From Defluviitalea phaphyphila (GTDB lineage: Bacteria > Bacillota > Clostridia > Lachnospirales > Defluviitaleaceae): DNA of 64,000 nt. Under the pieces are notes generated by a model, which saw only the letters and a program-made list of their open reading frames with translations, had not been told where the DNA came from and did no database searches. Below, piece by piece: positions 9,721 to 18,253 of the stretch. The stretch lies in contig NZ_JWID01000004.1 in the NCBI RefSeq assembly GCF_001466305.1, positions 25,786 through 89,785 on the forward strand. The letters are read 5' to 3'. The translations under genes were made by a program, and so were the position numbers. Positions within the stretch are counted from its first letter, which is position 1. Every line of letters starts with the position of its first letter.

Positions 9721-10722
9721 TTATTGTATTTTTTGTGTAATAATGTATTCAGCTTCTCCAATTTCTGATACACTTATAACATTTTCTATGTTAAATGAAT
9801 TACTTATTAGTATATCACGATTTTCTTTTTGAATGTAGTCTATTTGATATTTATTTCCACAATAATCCTCAAATATCATTTCTTTTTGTTCTTTTATAAA
9901 TTTTAAATATTCTTCTAAACTTAAATTATTAATAGTTATATATTCTGCGTGGGGGATTCCCACATATCTAAAATGCCAAGGCTCTGAAATAATTCCTGTA
10001 ATATCTTTTTTTTCAGGAGAATATCTTAAAACAAATCCATATTTCCAACTATTATTATACATCCATTCTCCCTCTTTTGTATATTTAAATTCTTCAACTA
10101 ATGGATCGGAAGTTTTTAAAAGTTCAACAGATGAAACATCTATAGCAAGTCCTGTTTGATGCTCACTAGTTCCTGGTATAGCTACAACTTCAGAAGCTTT
10201 TTGTTTTGCAATTTCTAAATCATATTGATTTAAAAAATAATTTACTTTTGCATTATATAAATTATTTTGATAACTATAAGGTCTATATCCACTTACAGCT
10301 CTTAAATCTGTTATTCCATCTTTTTGTACCGCTTCAAATAAATCTTTTAATTTTTTATAAGCTTCTTCTTCTAACATTATTTTAGATTTTGCTGAAGGAA
10401 TATCTTTTGCTATGTCTATTAAAGTAGAAGGAATATGATTTTCACTTAATACATTCCATTTATTTACTAATATTAAATAGTCATTTTTCATACTATCTAA
10501 TTCATTTATAATATCATTTATATATTCGTCTTTATCAATAAAGTCTTCTACTTTTTCTTTCACTACTTCTTCCCCCTCACCCTGACTTTTAGAAATAACA
10601 ACTGCCTCCTCAATTTCATTAAAAAGCCCTTTTGAAAAAATTCCATCTTTTATTTCATATAAATTAATACCTATAAATATGACAGAAATTAAAAAAAATA
10701 AAAAAATTAATTTTTTCCCCAT
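9721..10722 (-). CDS. D-alanyl-D-alanine carboxypeptidase, M15/VanY family
   Basis: 333 residues with an N-terminal membrane segment (about residues 5-22) that anchors or exports the protein. The peptidase domain has SGYRPYSYQ, the zinc-binding SEHQTGLAIDVSS and EPWHFRYVG, the conserved M15B layout. Such enzymes trim the terminal D-Ala from peptidoglycan stem peptides; family members also give glycopeptide tolerance, but no van regulator or ligase is nearby, so a housekeeping cell-wall role is more likely. The first 120 residues and the last 50 are poorly conserved. The ATG follows AAAGGGG. It leads an apparent vanY-alaS transcript behind an unusual leader. Confidence 0.88.
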   Translation of the reverse strand: MGKKLIFLFFLISVIFIGINLYEIKDGIFSKGLFNEIEEAVVISKSQGEGEEVVKEKVEDFIDKDEYINDIINELDSMKNDYLILVNKWNVLSENHIPSTLIDIAKDIPSAKSKIMLEEEAYKKLKDLFEAVQKDGITDLRAVSGYRPYSYQNNLYNAKVNYFLNQYDLEIAKQKASEVVAIPGTSEHQTGLAIDVSSVELLKTSDPLVEEFKYTKEGEWMYNNSWKYGFVLRYSPEKKDITGIISEPWHFRYVGIPHAEYITINNLSLEEYLKFIKEQKEMIFEDYCGNKYQIDYIQKENRDILISNSFNIENVISVSEIGEAEYIITQKIQ

Positions 10723-10742
10723 AATAATCCCCTTTCATAATA

Positions 10743-10772
10743 AAAACCTCATCCCAGTTGGAACGAGGTTTT
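10743..10772 (-). terminator. Terminator-like hairpin inside the vanY-alaS leader
   Basis: Minus-strand hairpin with an 8-bp outer stem (10772-10765 with 10750-10743) and a short inner stem, followed by a U-rich tail. It lies between the predicted transcription start (about 10819) and the vanY ATG, so it may act as an attenuator rather than a simple terminator. Confidence 0.6.
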
Positions 10773-10825
10773 CTTGGGTTTAGTAAAATAATTTAACTAA
10801 TATTGTTTAATTTATATATGAAAAA

Positions 10826-10854
10826 ATTATAAGAAATAATTCGAATTTTGTCAA
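10826..10854 (-). promoter_or_regulatory. Sigma-A promoter of vanY-alaS
   Basis: A consensus promoter on the minus strand: TTGACA (10854-10849), a 17-base spacer and TATAAT (10831-10826). Both hexamers are perfect. The expected start is near 10819, giving a leader of about 97 bases. Confidence 0.82.
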
Positions 10855-10973
10855 TATCCCAAGAAATTATGAATAATATAAGGGAATATGGAGAAATTTG
10901 TTTTTTGTTACTAGTATAGATACTATCTGATTTATAAATTTACAAATATCCAAAATTAAATATTAACAAAAAA

Positions 10974-10997
10974 AGGATGTGTAAAACTACACATCCT
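10974..10997 (-). terminator. Terminator after the YtxH-like gene
   Basis: A perfect 10-bp stem (10974-10983 with 10988-10997) with loop AAAC, followed on the minus strand by a U-tract. It ends the transcript of the small gene 14 bases upstream. Confidence 0.85.
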
Positions 10998-11011
10998 AAT
11001 TAAAGCTATGA

Positions 11012-11173
11012 CTACCTTAAATCTTCTATAAGATCTCCTGCTTTTTCCATAAGTTTTTTACCACTTTTCATCATTTTTTTTCTTTCTCTTTTGTTCGTAG
11101 TCATCATTTTTAGTCCCATTGCTCCTGCAATGCCACCAATCATCATACCTGCTGCAAACTTATTAATAGACAT
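11012..11173 (-). CDS. Small YtxH-like membrane protein, 53 residues
   Basis: The protein begins MSINKFAAGMMIGGIAGAMG, a short glycine-rich hydrophobic segment, followed by a lysine/arginine-rich and then helical tail (KSGKKLMEKAGDLIEDLR). This layout resembles the YtxH/gas-vesicle-like small proteins that sit at the membrane with a cytoplasmic helix. A good AAAGGAGA site lies 7 bases before the ATG, and a perfect terminator follows the stop, which supports a real gene despite its size. No function can be assigned. It lies between ftsZ (upstream in transcription) and vanY. Confidence 0.75.
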   Translation of the reverse strand: MSINKFAAGMMIGGIAGAMGLKMMTTNKRERKKMMKSGKKLMEKAGDLIEDLR

Positions 11174-11295
11174 AGTAATCTCCTTTCTAAAAATAAGATG
11201 TTTTTTGGAGATAATTGTAGAATCTCACATATATAGTTTGAGATACTTTTAATTAAAATATTCAATCTTATGCAGCCTGTATGATATTACAAGTA

Positions 11296-12408
11296 TCATT
11301 TTCTTCTTCTTTGTAAGAAAACAGGAATATCAATAAAACTTGAATCATCATTTTTTTCTGACATTAAGTTATTATCTCTCTTTTCTTTGAAATCTTCATT
11401 CTCTTCTTGTTTTACAGTTTCTTCCTTTTTTATAGGTTTTACTATTTTAGAAATATCATTTTCAAATCCAGTAGCAATTACTGTTACAATTACTTCATCT
11501 CCTAAATCATCATTGATAGTGGTTCCAAATATTATTTCTGCTTCTGGATCTACAGCTTCTCTAATAAGATTAGCTGCTTCATTAGCTTCTAATAATCCTA
11601 AGTTTGAACCACCACTTATATTTATTAACACACCTTTTGCACCATCAATACTTGTGTCTAATAATGGACTTTGAATGGCTGCCTTAGCTGCCACTTCTGT
11701 TTTATTTTCACCAGAAGCTCGGCCTATTCCCATGTGAGCTATTCCTTTATCAGACATAATAGTTCTAACGTCAGCAAAGTCTAGATTAATAATACCTGGA
11801 TTAGAAATTAAATCAGAAATACCCTGTACCCCTTGTCTTAATACTTCATCTGCTTTTTTAAAAGCCTCAATCATAGTTGTCTTTTTATCGATAATATGTA
11901 AAAGTTTATCATTAGGAATTATTACTAAAGTGTCTACATTTTCTTTTAATTCAGCAATTCCTTTTTCAGCATTAATCATTCTCTTTCTACCTTCAAATCC
12001 AAAAGGTTTTGTAACAACACCTACTGTCAAAATCCCTTCTTCTTTTGCAAGTTTAGCTATTACAGGAGCTGCTCCAGTACCAGTACCACCACCCATTCCA
12101 GCTGTAACAAATACCATATCTGCACCTTTTATAGCTTGTATAATTTCTTCCCTGCTTTCTTCTGCAGATTTCTTACCGATTTCTGGGTTTGCGCCAGCAC
12201 CTAAGCCTTTAGTAATCTTTTCTCCTATTTGAATTTTTACTGATGCTTTAGAACGACTTAATGCTTGTCTATCAGTATTTACAGTAATAAATTCTACTCC
12301 TTTTAATTCTTCTTCTATCATTCTATCAACGGCATTATTCCCTCCACCGCCTACACCAACTACTTTTATTTGTGCTACATTATCTTGTGTCATATCAAAC
12401 TCTAGCAC
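11296..12408 (-). CDS. ftsZ: Cell division protein FtsZ
   Basis: 370 residues from a GTG start. The tubulin-like GTPase forms the division ring. It has [15 protein letters not shown] at the N-terminus, the GTP-binding loop [15 protein letters not shown], the T7 loop with NLDFADVRT, a variable linker and the C-terminal peptide [11 protein letters not shown] that binds FtsA/SepF. The frame stays open to an ATG at 12432, but AAGGGGG lies 7 bases before GTG at 12408, and the protein then begins VLEFDM as in clostridial homologues, so GTG is chosen. ftsA is not next to it; ftsQ ends 186 bases upstream, so ftsZ may have its own promoter. Confidence 0.96.
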   Translation of the reverse strand: MLEFDMTQDNVAQIKVVGVGGGGNNAVDRMIEEELKGVEFITVNTDRQALSRSKASVKIQIGEKITKGLGAGANPEIGKKSAEESREEIIQAIKGADMVFVTAGMGGGTGTGAAPVIAKLAKEEGILTVGVVTKPFGFEGRKRMINAEKGIAELKENVDTLVIIPNDKLLHIIDKKTTMIEAFKKADEVLRQGVQGISDLISNPGIINLDFADVRTIMSDKGIAHMGIGRASGENKTEVAAKAAIQSPLLDTSIDGAKGVLINISGGSNLGLLEANEAANLIREAVDPEAEIIFGTTINDDLGDEVIVTVIATGFENDISKIVKPIKKEETVKQEENEDFKEKRDNNLMSEKNDDSSFIDIPVFLQRRRK

Positions 12409-12594
12409 CGCAAATCCCCCTTCACTAATCATTTCTATCTTAAATTATTTCTATTTTTAATTATTCTATCTTGATTATACACTATATATTCAAATTTTTC
12501 TATTAAAATTTATACTATGTTAAAATTTTGTTAACTATATAATAAATGGTTTTTTATCATTATTCAATACTAAAATAATATAAAATAAAATTTT

Positions 12595-13329
12595 CTATGT
12601 GAGAGGAGAAAAAACAGCCCTTCCCTTATCGATATTTGTAAGATCGATTTTCCCCATATCATAAATATCCATAATTTCAATTAGCCATTGTATCTTTTTA
12701 TCAAATTGGTCTATTCCTCCCATAGCTACATCTAATTTTTTTATATATAAATGAGTATCTTCTGGATCACTTACATCTATTTTTATAATATCTTGAAGTA
12801 AATTATATTTTAATATCATTTGAGCCATTACAGCTATGATATGTAAAGACTCTTTATTTTTAACAGGAAGGATTTCTCCTATTTGAAAGTAATCAAATTC
12901 TAAACCTTGAACAATTGGCACATTTTTCGAATAATGTTTTGAAGTTTCTAAAACTCGTCCGTCTTTATCTATATAAAGATATGTTCCTACATACGGAACA
13001 TACCCTATAACTTTTCTTTCTTCAAGTTTAATTTGAATTTTATTAGGCCAACTAATCTTTATATTCGCTTCTTTGATATAGGGATCTTCACAAAGTAATT
13101 TTTCTATTTTTTTCTTTCGAAATAAAAATAAATTATCTCCCAATTTAAAATTTATTTTTTCAATAATTTCTTCTTCTGAATAATGCTCATTTCCATATAT
13201 TAAAATATCTTTTACTGAAAATATTGGAGAAGTAAATACTGTTAAAAAAAATATAACAATTAAAATGATAAAAGTAAATATTTTAGTGAAACTTAATTTA
13301 TTTTTATTTATAGGTATGATTTTCCCCAT
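12595..13329 (-). CDS. ftsQ: Cell division protein FtsQ/DivIB
   Basis: 244 residues: a short cytoplasmic N-terminus, one membrane helix (about residues 18-36), a POTRA domain (SVKDILIYGNEHYSEEEI) and a beta domain (VPYVGTYLYIDKDGRVLE). DivIB joins FtsL/DivIC in the divisome on the outer membrane face. ATG at 13329 is chosen since AAGGG lies 8 bases upstream and overlaps an earlier GTG. It follows murA by 30 bases in the dcw operon. It is the last gene before the break that separates ftsZ. Confidence 0.88.
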   Translation of the reverse strand: MGKIIPINKNKLSFTKIFTFIILIVIFFLTVFTSPIFSVKDILIYGNEHYSEEEIIEKINFKLGDNLFLFRKKKIEKLLCEDPYIKEANIKISWPNKIQIKLEERKVIGYVPYVGTYLYIDKDGRVLETSKHYSKNVPIVQGLEFDYFQIGEILPVKNKESLHIIAVMAQMILKYNLLQDIIKIDVSDPEDTHLYIKKLDVAMGGIDQFDKKIQWLIEIMDIYDMGKIDLTNIDKGRAVFSPLT

Positions 13330-13359
13330 TATTTTCACCCTTAATTCTAAATTTATAAA

Positions 13360-14613
13360 TTAATTCTCTTTTCGTATACTTGCTCCTAATAAATTTAAAT
13401 CTTTATCTATTCGTTCATATCCTCTTTCTATATGTTTTGCACCTTCAACAATAGTAGTTCCTTTAGCAACTAATCCCGCAATAATTAGAGCTGCTCCTCC
13501 CCTTAGGTCCTTTGCGTAAACTGTAGTTCCTGTAAGGTCTAATCCTCCTTTTATGATTGCTGTACGTCCTTCTAAGGTTATATCTGCTCCCATTCTCATC
13601 AATTCTTCCACATGTTTATATCTTGATTCAAAAACAGTTTCTGTTATAATGCTAGTTCCTTTTGTCATAGTAAGTAAACTCATCATCTGAGCTTGCATAT
13701 CAGTAGGAAATCCAGGATATGGTTGAGTTCTAACAATATCCACACTTTTTAAATTTTTAGGTGCTTTTAAATATACGCTATTTTTTTCTTCATGAATTTT
13801 ACATCCAACTTCTTTTAACTTAGAAATAATAGCTTGGATATGATTAGGTTCAACATTAGTAAGCTTAACTTCTCCTTTAGTAATTGCAGCAGCTATAAGA
13901 TATGTCCCTGCAACAATCCTATCTGGAATTACTTTATGCTCTACTTTATGAAGAGATTTTACTCCTTCTATTGTTATTATATCAGTAGAAGCACCTGATA
14001 CTTTTGCACCCATGCCGTTTAAAAAATCTTGCAAATCTTTAATTTCTGGCTCTTTTGCTGCATTATAAATTACAGTTTTTCCTTCTGCTAAAACTGCAGC
14101 AAGCATAATATTTTCTGTAGCTCCTACACTTGGAAAATCCAGATGAATTTTTGCTCCAGTTAACTTAGAAGCTTCACAAATAATAAAACCATGTTCTTCT
14201 TTAATTTTAACTCCTAATTGTTTTAAAGCCTTTAAATGTAAATCAATTGGTCTAGGTCCTAATGGACATCCTCCAGGATAAGATATAATTACTTTTTTAT
14301 ATTTACCTAATACTGATCCTAAAAAAATAATGGAAGAACGCATTTCTCTTACTAAATTTTCAGGAACTTCATAGGAAGAAACTGTAGAAGAATCAATTAT
14401 TAAAGTTTTTCCTTCCCATTTTACACTACAACCTATACTTTTTAAAATATTAATCATAGTACTTACATCTAATATTTTAGGACAATCCTTTATATAACTA
14501 ATATCTCCATTTAAAACTGTTGCAGCTAAAATTGGAAGAACTGCATTCTTCCCTCCTTGAACTCTAAGGCTTCCTTCTAACCTCTTCCCACCATCTATAT
14601 AAAATTTGCCCAT
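13360..14613 (-). CDS. murA: UDP-N-acetylglucosamine 1-carboxyvinyltransferase
   Basis: 417 residues, full length. It transfers enolpyruvate from PEP to UDP-GlcNAc, the first committed step of peptidoglycan synthesis. Seen are Lys22-Asn23 (GGKNAVLPILAA) and the catalytic loop GGCPLGPRPIDLH with Cys116, the residue fosfomycin alkylates. It lies in the dcw cluster between ftsW and ftsQ, where many Firmicutes also carry murG. A 110-base gap before the start holds inverted repeats that overlap its ribosome site, unlike the tight spacing of its neighbours. Confidence 0.96.
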   Translation of the reverse strand: MGKFYIDGGKRLEGSLRVQGGKNAVLPILAATVLNGDISYIKDCPKILDVSTMINILKSIGCSVKWEGKTLIIDSSTVSSYEVPENLVREMRSSIIFLGSVLGKYKKVIISYPGGCPLGPRPIDLHLKALKQLGVKIKEEHGFIICEASKLTGAKIHLDFPSVGATENIMLAAVLAEGKTVIYNAAKEPEIKDLQDFLNGMGAKVSGASTDIITIEGVKSLHKVEHKVIPDRIVAGTYLIAAAITKGEVKLTNVEPNHIQAIISKLKEVGCKIHEEKNSVYLKAPKNLKSVDIVRTQPYPGFPTDMQAQMMSLLTMTKGTSIITETVFESRYKHVEELMRMGADITLEGRTAIIKGGLDLTGTTVYAKDLRGGAALIIAGLVAKGTTIVEGAKHIERGYERIDKDLNLLGASIRKEN

Positions 14614-14624
14614 AAAGAAGACAC

Positions 14625-14712
14625 CTCCTGAAACTGTCAGGTAAGCCTATATATAACTATAGTATGCATAATAATTTAAGTTGTTACTGCTATACCATGC
14701 AAGATTCAGGAG
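14625..14712 (-). promoter_or_regulatory. Inverted repeats that could mask the murA ribosome site
   Basis: On the minus strand CTCCTGAA (14712-14705), just after ftsW, is complementary to TTCAGGAG (14632-14625), which contains the murA Shine-Dalgarno. A second, local hairpin pairs CCTGA (14641-14637) with TCAGG (14631-14627). Both involve the same ribosome site, so they exclude each other. A regulatory role is inferred only. Confidence 0.35.
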
Positions 14713-14723
14713 AAAACTTTTTA

Positions 14724-15875
14724 TTATATTTTTTTTACTTTAGAATACCTAGATATATTCAGTAAAATCCCAATAGCTGTCATAGTAAATACTAAAGAAG
14801 ACCCTCCATAACTAATAAAAGGAAGAGGCATCCCTGTTGTGGGAATTGTCTTAGTTATAACAGCTACATTAATAAGTACCTGTATCCCTATCATGCATAC
14901 AATTCCGCAAGCTATTAAAGAACTAAATAAATCTGGAGCATTCATAGCTATTTTAATACCTCTCCAAATCAAAATTAAAAATAATGATAAAAGAACTATT
15001 GCTCCTATTAATCCCAATTCTTCACAAACAATTGCAAAAATAATATCATTATGAGCTTCTGGGATAAATCCAAGTTTTTGTCTACTTTCTCCAAGTCCTA
15101 GACCAAATAAACCTCCTGATCCAACAGCATAAAGGGATTGAATTAATTGATATCCCTTTCCTATAGGGTCAATCCATGGGTCTCTCCAAATTTTAAATCT
15201 ATCTAGCCTATAAGCAAATTGAGGAAGCATTACAGCTGCAGCACCACCAGCTATAACAGGAAAAGCTAATACAAAAAAATACCAGATCTTAGGACTTGCA
15301 ATAAACAGCATGGATATACCTATAAATAGAACTACAATAGCTGTACTTAAGTTTTGTAAAGCAATTAAAAAAACTGGAATAATTAAGAAAATAAGGTGAA
15401 ATAAAAATCCTTTAAAAGTCTTTAGCTTATTTCTATTATAAGATATTAAAAGAGCCATAAAGAAAATAACAGTAAGTTTTGCAAGTTCTGAAGGTTGAAA
15501 ACCAAAAAGCCATCTTTTTGAGCCATTAGTTGCTTTACCAATAATAAGCACTAAAATGAGCAATACTTGAGATATCAAATAAGTAGGTACAGCCCATATC
15601 TTAATATTTCTATAATCATAATTCATCATAAAAATCATAGCTCCAAATCCTATTAAAGACCATAAAGCTTGCTTTTTTAAAAAATAGTACATATTATTAA
15701 AATGATTTAAAGCATAATAATAACTTGAACTAAAAATCATAACTAATCCAAATAACACCAATAATCCTACTGTAAATAAAGTTGTGAAATCACATTGAGT
15801 TCTTATAATTTTAGGTTTTTCCTTTTTAACTTTTTTTAATACTTTATTACGATTTTGGTATACAGTAGAGCTCAT
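14724..15875 (-). CDS. ftsW: SEDS glycosyltransferase FtsW/SpoVE
   Basis: 383 residues with about ten membrane helices. SEDS proteins polymerise glycan strands from lipid II and work with a class B PBP. Family blocks include GSKRWLFGFQPSELAK, the segment QLIQSLYAVGSGGLFGLGLGESRQ in two parts, PEAHNDIIFAIVCEELGL and LPFISYGGSSL. The basic cytoplasmic N-terminus is about 35 residues. Two class B PBPs lie upstream in the same cluster, so this gene could serve division (FtsW) or the spore cortex (SpoVE); sequence alone does not decide. It starts 5 bases after murD ends. Confidence 0.93.
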   Translation of the reverse strand: MSSTVYQNRNKVLKKVKKEKPKIIRTQCDFTTLFTVGLLVLFGLVMIFSSSYYYALNHFNNMYYFLKKQALWSLIGFGAMIFMMNYDYRNIKIWAVPTYLISQVLLILVLIIGKATNGSKRWLFGFQPSELAKLTVIFFMALLISYNRNKLKTFKGFLFHLIFLIIPVFLIALQNLSTAIVVLFIGISMLFIASPKIWYFFVLAFPVIAGGAAAVMLPQFAYRLDRFKIWRDPWIDPIGKGYQLIQSLYAVGSGGLFGLGLGESRQKLGFIPEAHNDIIFAIVCEELGLIGAIVLLSLFLILIWRGIKIAMNAPDLFSSLIACGIVCMIGIQVLINVAVITKTIPTTGMPLPFISYGGSSLVFTMTAIGILLNISRYSKVKKI

Positions 15876-15880
15876 TTATT

Positions 15881-17251
15881 TCACCCTTTCAAATCATAAA
15901 TGGCTTCTTTAAATACCCTTCCTCTTTCTTCATAACTCTTAAACATATCCCAACTAGCACAAGCAGGAGATAAAAGTACACAATCTCCACTAACAGCTAA
16001 CTGTTTTGCAAAAACTACCGCTTCTTTTAAAGATGATGCCTTTTTAATGTTATAAAAACCTTTTTCTTTAGCAGTTCTAATTATTTTATCGGAAGTTTCT
16101 CCTATTACAATTAAAGTTTTAACTTTACCAAAAAACATATCGATCCAATCTGAAAAATCTGCTCCTTTATCCATTCCACCACCAATTAAAATAATAGGAG
16201 ATTTCATTGCTTTAATTCCAATAATTGCGGCATCTACATTAGTAGCTTTAGAATCATTATAATACTTTACTCCATCAATTGTATCAACATACTCTATTCT
16301 ATGCTCTACTCCTTTAAAATTTGTTAATACTTCCTTTATAATATTAAACGGAACTTTCATAGAAACTGATATCGCTACTGCTGCTAAAGTATTTTCAATA
16401 TTATGATCTCCTAATATTTGCAAATCCCTAACACTACAAACTTCTGCATTGATTTTTCCCCATTTAACCCATATTTTATCTTTAATTAAAAAGGCTCCTT
16501 GTTCTAGTTCTTTTTTACGGCTAAATGGAAATATTTGGGCTTTAGCTTTTTTTTTCATTTTTCTACAAATATTATCATCTTCATTCAATACCAAAATATC
16601 TTGCTCATCTTGGTTTTCAAATATTCTTTCCTTTGCAGCTATATAGTTTTCGTAAGTTTTATGTCTATTTAAATGATCAGGCGTAATATTTAAAACAGCA
16701 CTTACTTTAGGTTTAAAATTATGTATTGTTTCTAACTGAAAACTACTAATTTCTGATACAACTAAACTTTCTTTATTCATTTTTTTTACTTTTGCTGTAA
16801 AAGGTGTACCGATATTCCCTACAACATATGTATTTGTATTGTATTTTTTCATAATTTCTCCCACTAATGTAGTAGTTGTAGTTTTTCCATTAGTCCCAGT
16901 AATCGCAATAATAGGACAAGGACATAAAACATAGCCTAATTCTATTTCAGACCATATAGGTATGTGATTGTTCCTAGCTTTTTGAAGAAAATCTAAATCT
17001 GTAGGAACTCCAGGACTTAATATAATTAAATCTTGGTCATCTATTATATCATTAACATCGCTTCCTAATATTAATTTTATGTTTAATTTCTCTAATATTT
17101 CAATTTCATTTTTCATTGTTTGCATAAGTGTTTCTTTTGATTTAATATCTTGTATTGTTACTTTTGCTCCTAGACTTGAACATAATTTTGCAGCACTTAC
17201 TCCACTCTTTGCCATCCCAATAATTAGTATATTTTTTCTTTGCCATTCCAT
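15881..17251 (-). CDS. murD: UDP-N-acetylmuramoylalanine--D-glutamate ligase
   Basis: 456 residues, the usual length. It adds D-Glu to UDP-MurNAc-L-Ala with ATP. The N-terminal Rossmann domain has ILIIGMAKSGVSAAK, the central ATPase has GTNGKTTTTTLVGE, and the C-terminal domain has YNDSKATN and LLSPACASWDMFKSYEERG. All key motifs are present. AGGAG precedes the ATG. It lies between mraY and ftsW in the dcw operon. Confidence 0.96.
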   Translation of the reverse strand: MEWQRKNILIIGMAKSGVSAAKLCSSLGAKVTIQDIKSKETLMQTMKNEIEILEKLNIKLILGSDVNDIIDDQDLIILSPGVPTDLDFLQKARNNHIPIWSEIELGYVLCPCPIIAITGTNGKTTTTTLVGEIMKKYNTNTYVVGNIGTPFTAKVKKMNKESLVVSEISSFQLETIHNFKPKVSAVLNITPDHLNRHKTYENYIAAKERIFENQDEQDILVLNEDDNICRKMKKKAKAQIFPFSRKKELEQGAFLIKDKIWVKWGKINAEVCSVRDLQILGDHNIENTLAAVAISVSMKVPFNIIKEVLTNFKGVEHRIEYVDTIDGVKYYNDSKATNVDAAIIGIKAMKSPIILIGGGMDKGADFSDWIDMFFGKVKTLIVIGETSDKIIRTAKEKGFYNIKKASSLKEAVVFAKQLAVSGDCVLLSPACASWDMFKSYEERGRVFKEAIYDLKG

Positions 17252-17283
17252 ATTTTGTAATCCTCCAATTATAAATTAAACTA

Positions 17284-18249
17284 TTATATTCCTAAAAGCC
17301 CAATTAAACACATAATAGCTGTTGTAATACAAAAAACAGAGACTACTTTTGTTTCTGTCCATCCTGATAATTCAAAATGATGATGAATTGGAGCCATTTT
17401 AAAAATTCTTTTATGAGTTATTTTAAAGAAAGCAACCTGTAATATAACAGAAATAGCTTCTATTACATAAATAAGTCCTACTACTAAAATAAAAAAAGGC
17501 ATTTTTAAAATAAAAGAGGTAGCTACAACAAAGCCTCCTAAAGCTAGAGAGCCTGTATCTCCCATAAATACTTTTGCAGGATGAGAATTAAAAAGTAAAA
17601 ATCCAAGTAAACTTCCAACAACTGCTGCTCCAATAGGGAAAATACCACTATTTTCTCCCCAACTAACCATAGTAAAAAAAGTAGATACCAAAACAGTTAC
17701 ACCAGAAGCCAAACCATCCAAACCATCAGTTAAATTAACTGCATTAACTGTTCCCAACATAGCAAAGATTAAGAACGGAATAAAAAATATTCCAAGGTCT
17801 ATTTCTTTCCCTCCTGAAAAAGGAATAAGAGCTTTTGTACCAAGATTCGCAATTTTTACAACATAATAACTAAAACCTATGGTAATGACTAATTGAAAAA
17901 TGATTTTTTGATATGCTCTTAATCCCAACGAACGTTTCATAACAACTTTAATAAAATCATCTATAAATCCTATAATTCCAAATCCAATAGTAACAAGTAA
18001 AACTACCAATCCATCCCTATTATCTTTTAAAAATAATATAGAAGTTAAAACTATACTAATTAAAATTATTATTCCTCCCATAGTAGGAGTCCCTGTTTTT
18101 TTAAGATGAGTTTTAGGGCCATCATCCCTAACAAATTGACCAAATTTTAATCTACTTAAAAAAGGAATTAAAATAGGACTTAATATAAGATTAATAAAAA
18201 AAGCAATAAGGGCTGGATAAACTATTGGATAAATGGTATCGCTATTCAT
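17284..18249 (-). CDS. mraY: Phospho-N-acetylmuramoyl-pentapeptide transferase
   Basis: 321 residues with about ten membrane helices. MraY links UDP-MurNAc-pentapeptide to undecaprenyl phosphate to give lipid I. Conserved cytoplasmic motifs are present: KKTGTPTMGG, NAVNLTDGLDGLASG with the metal-binding aspartates, and MAPIHHHFELSGW. GAGGTG precedes the ATG. Four bases separate it from the end of murF upstream. Confidence 0.96.
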   Translation of the reverse strand: MNSDTIYPIVYPALIAFFINLILSPILIPFLSRLKFGQFVRDDGPKTHLKKTGTPTMGGIIILISIVLTSILFLKDNRDGLVVLLVTIGFGIIGFIDDFIKVVMKRSLGLRAYQKIIFQLVITIGFSYYVVKIANLGTKALIPFSGGKEIDLGIFFIPFLIFAMLGTVNAVNLTDGLDGLASGVTVLVSTFFTMVSWGENSGIFPIGAAVVGSLLGFLLFNSHPAKVFMGDTGSLALGGFVVATSFILKMPFFILVVGLIYVIEAISVILQVAFFKITHKRIFKMAPIHHHFELSGWTETKVVSVFCITTAIMCLIGLLGI

Positions 18250-18253
18250 AATA

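Noticed and set aside
9721..10722. Vancomycin resistance locus
   Set aside because: Only a VanY-type peptidase is present. No vanH, vanA/B, vanX or vanRS genes adjoin it.
11387..12232. Plus-strand open frames opposite ftsZ
   Set aside because: They are antisense shadows of a strongly conserved gene, without ribosome sites.
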